NCBI GenBank assembly: GCA_009668925.1
Contig: SBEK01000087.1
Coordinates: forward strand, 1-16,443
Source of the DNA: Deltaproteobacteria bacterium
GTDB taxonomy: Bacteria > Desulfobacterota > Syntrophia > Syntrophales > Smithellaceae
Reading direction: 5' to 3'
Length of the DNA: 16,443 bases
Position 1 is the first letter of the stretch; each line of letters opens with the position of its first letter. A program made the position numbers and the translations under genes. The notes beneath the pieces are model-generated. The model was not told where the DNA came from. It did not search any database and worked only from the letters and a program-made list of their open reading frames with translations. Below, piece by piece: positions 14,137 to 16,443 of this stretch.

Positions 14137-16443
14137 TTATCTGTCTTCAATTTTCAATCCCTCCTCTTGGGTTTGGATTAATTTTTCGGCAAGGCTGTCG
14201 AGCAGGTGCAGCGCACCGGTGAAATCAAGGTTCGAGAGCATAGACTCGAGGCGGTTCAATTCCGTTTCCAGCGACTGGTCCGGGATGTGGCGTCTCAGGG
14301 CTGCAAATTGCTTGGCGGCGCGCAAATCATTTTTTTGCAGGGACAGGGAGAGGTCCGCCAGGAGCGAAGCAAGCTGGGCTCGGTCCGGTTGTGCCGCTGC
14401 CGGAGGGCGGCCTTCCTGATTTCGATTGGCGTCGGCGAGCTCCGTGACGGAGCGGAGCGCAACGGCAAACGCATCCTCAAATTGCTGTATTGCGGAGATC
14501 ATGTCTTCCGGGGAGCCGGTTCGGATCTTCTGTTCCAGTTGCGTTGCCGAGCGGGCGACGTCGGAAAGCGACAAATTGGCCGCGGCGCCTTTTATCGTAT
14601 GGGCCTGATCGGCTGCGGCGTGATACTCTTTCGCCCCGATGGCTTTGGTGATTTCACCCGCGGCAGACACGTAACGATCGACGAAGGAGCTGAGCAACTT
14701 AAGATACAGACGGTTATTGCCCTGAAGCCTGGCCAGTCCTTCTTCGAAATGAATGCCCGGCAGCGACTCAGGGACATTGAACCCGGAATCGGCCTCTTCC
14801 GGACTCCGGCCCCGGGGGCCGGGGCTTTTTTCGTTTCTCCCCGGCCGCGGCGCCAGCCATCTGACGAGAACGGACATCAAGAGTTCGACGTCGAGGGGCT
14901 TGGCAATAAAATCATTCATGCCGGCGGCGAGGCATTCCTTTTTGGTGCTGGCCGTGTCATGAGCCGTCATGGCCACGATCGGGATGTCCTTGAAACGGTC
15001 CATTTCCCTGATGCGGGCCGTCGCCTCCAGACCGCTCATCCCCGGCAGCTGTATGTCCATGAGGATAAGATCGTACGCCGCCGCCCGGAGTCGCGTGAGA
15101 GCCTCGGGTCCGGTATTGGCGATGTCGACCCGGAGTCCCATTCCTTCCAGCAATTCGGTTGTGAGTTGCTGATTGATGATGTTGTCTTCCACGAGCAGAA
15201 CTTCGGCGTCTTCGATGCGGTCGGACTCGCCTTCCTCCGCTTTTTGATCTGCGGGGCTTGCGGATGCTGCGGCGGCGTCGGGAGACGCTTCGGAACCCGG
15301 CCGAGGGCGGTCAAACCCGATGGTGAAAGAGAAAATGCTGCCCTGGCCCGCTTGGCTTTGCACCTCGATTTGGCCGCCCATGATTTCCACCAGTCGTTTG
15401 CAGATGGCCAGACCGAGCCCCGTTCCGCCGAATCTCCGGGTGATGGAAGAGTCCGCCTGAGAAAACGGCTGGAAAAGCTTGGACATCTGGGCTTCCGTCA
15501 TGCCGATGCCGGTGTCTTCAACGGAAAATGTCAGCCGGCAGGATTCCGGGGATAGGTCGCGGGCGACCACGCTGATCCGGACGGAGCCGGACGAAGTAAA
15601 CTTAACGGCATTGTTGGTGAGATTGAGCAGCACCTGGTTTAAGCGCAGCGGATCTCCGATGAGCGCCCCGGGGACATCCGGTGCAATGGACAGGGTGAAC
15701 TGGATGCCTTTTTCCTGAGCCTTAAGCGACGCGATTTCCGATGTATTCCGGATGATCTCGTCGAGTTGAAAATCAACCCTTTCCATTTCCAGGTGTTCGG
15801 CTTCAATTTTGGAAAAGTCGAGAATGTCGTTGATCAGATGCAGAAGGTTTTGCGCGGATCCGGAAATCATGTTCAAATAGCGCCGCAGTTTGGGCGTCAG
15901 GGTGTTCTGAAGCGCCAGATTGGAAAAGCCGATGATCGCATTCATCGGCGTTCGTATTTCATGGCTGATGTTCGCCAGGAATTCATTTTTGGACTGCGCC
16001 GTCTTTTCGGCGGCTTCCTTGGCGATGCGCAACTCGTCGAGCCGTTTCCTTTCGGTGATGTCCCGCATCATGCCTTCGTAGTACAGGACTTTTCCCGCCT
16101 CGTCATGGATCACATGCGCGTCGACAAGGGTTGTGATGGGCGTTTTATCCTTCCGGTGGGCGAGATACTCGATATCTTTCACATAGCCGTATTTCCCGAT
16201 CAGCGACAGCATTTCTTTGATTTTTACCGCATCGGTGTAGATATCCGGAGGCGGGTGCTTATAGACTTCGAGCATTTCATCGACCGAGGCATATCCCAGA
16301 ATCTCCGCCAGCGCGGGATTGACGGTCAGCATCCGTCCGGACGGAGAGATCTGAAAGACGCCTTCATTCGCGTTATAGAAGATATCCTTGTATTTGGCTT
16401 CCGTTTCGCGCATGGCGATTTGAGAGGAGTTTAATTCCCGGTA
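14137..16443 (-). CDS. Hybrid sensor histidine kinase, PAS-HisKA-HATPase-REC-HPt (5' end outside window)
   Basis: The frame stays open to the right edge, ten codons beyond the first Met at 16413 with no stop, so the true N-terminus lies outside. Numbered from that Met, a PAS domain covers about 5-122 ([20 protein letters not shown]), then HisKA with H151 in [20 protein letters not shown], and HATPase with [10 protein letters not shown] (N268), VEDTGIGM and [10 protein letters not shown] receiver spans about 404-520 with D453 in [13 protein letters not shown], and an HPt domain carries H605 in [14 protein letters not shown] helical tail follows to 758. This is the ArcB/BarA-type relay His-Asp-His, expected to pass phosphate to a separate receiver, most simply the downstream REC protein. 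No transmembrane segment is seen in the visible part. The signal and output are unknown. Confidence 0.95.
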   Translation of the reverse strand, partial: YRELNSSQIAMRETEAKYKDIFYNANEGVFQISPSGRMLTVNPALAEILGYASVDEMLEVYKHPPPDIYTDAVKIKEMLSLIGKYGYVKDIEYLAHRKDKTPITTLVDAHVIHDEAGKVLYYEGMMRDITERKRLDELRIAKEAAEKTAQSKNEFLANISHEIRTPMNAIIGFSNLALQNTLTPKLRRYLNMISGSAQNLLHLINDILDFSKIEAEHLEMERVDFQLDEIIRNTSEIASLKAQEKGIQFTLSIAPDVPGALIGDPLRLNQVLLNLTNNAVKFTSSGSVRISVVARDLSPESCRLTFSVEDTGIGMTEAQMSKLFQPFSQADSSITRRFGGTGLGLAICKRLVEIMGGQIEVQSQAGQGSIFSFTIGFDRPRPGSEASPDAAAASASPADQKAEEGESDRIEDAEVLLVEDNIINQQLTTELLEGMGLRVDIANTGPEALTRLRAAAYDLILMDIQLPGMSGLEATARIREMDRFKDIPIVAMTAHDTASTKKECLAAGMNDFIAKPLDVELLMSVLVRWLAPRPGRNEKSPGPRGRSPEEADSGFNVPESLPGIHFEEGLARLQGNNRLYLKLLSSFVDRYVSAAGEITKAIGAKEYHAAADQAHTIKGAAANLSLSDVARSATQLEQKIRTGSPEDMISAIQQFEDAFAVALRSVTELADANRNQEGRPPAAAQPDRAQLASLLADLSLSLQKNDLRAAKQFAALRRHIPDQSLETELNRLESMLSNLDFTGALHLLDSLAEKLIQTQEEGLKIEDR

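Noticed and set aside
14206..15555. A 449-codon open frame on the plus strand
   Set aside because: It lies wholly antisense to the hybrid kinase, whose motifs (HATPase, REC, HPt) are intact on the minus strand. The antisense product matches no family I know, and long antisense frames are common in GC-rich genes.

Overview
This window looks like chromosomal DNA from an anaerobic, Gram-negative bacterium. The best guess is a deltaproteobacterium (Desulfobacterota, perhaps Syntrophales). Three things support this: a tripartite RND efflux operon with outer-membrane channels, an FdhD formate-dehydrogenase maturation factor beside sulfide-assimilating enzymes, and repeat families of a kind I associate with that group. 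The taxonomic call is inference; there is no rRNA or other marker gene in the window.

Layout. Positions 29-5002, plus strand, form a sulfur-handling block. It has an Rrf2-family regulator with an IscR-like cysteine set, tRNA 2-thiouridylase MnmA, O-acetylhomoserine sulfhydrylase MetY, cysteine synthase CysK and the sulfur carrier FdhD. Cysteine and homocysteine are made from sulfide by CysK and MetY. Cysteine sulfur is the usual source for both tRNA thiolation (MnmA) and molybdenum-cofactor sulfuration (FdhD). No cysteine desulfurase lies in the window. A 244-base gap before metY holds several hairpins, two of them mutually exclusive, and may be a regulatory leader.

Positions 5003-5444 are a 442-base intergenic region. 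It holds palindromes, a T tract, a REP-like repeat, a possible gene-tail remnant, and a TTGACA box followed by a large double palindrome that is a likely TetR operator.

Positions 5445-13336, plus strand, are a compact efflux operon: TetR regulator, two different TolC-like outer-membrane factors, a lipoprotein-type membrane fusion protein, an HAE1-like RND pump and a small PII/CutA-like protein. Genes overlap or lie close together (11-base overlap tetR/tolC-1, 14-base overlap MFP/RND). The two OMF genes and the terminal PII-like protein are the least routine parts.

Positions 13334-13491 hold a long imperfect inverted repeat that begins in the stop codon of the PII-like gene and ends in terminator-like hairpins. 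A doubtful 41-codon basic ORF follows.

Positions 13668-16443, minus strand, hold a convergent two-component pair: a hybrid histidine kinase (PAS-HisKA-HATPase-REC-HPt) that runs off the right edge, and a stand-alone REC protein with a helical tail. No target gene for the pair is visible.

I saw no tRNA, rRNA, CRISPR array, transposase or phage gene. Most of the window is recognisable core and accessory metabolism. The points most worth a second look are the PII-like protein on the RND operon, the paired TolC proteins, the CxxC-type MnmA, the metY leader and the repeat at 13334-13491.
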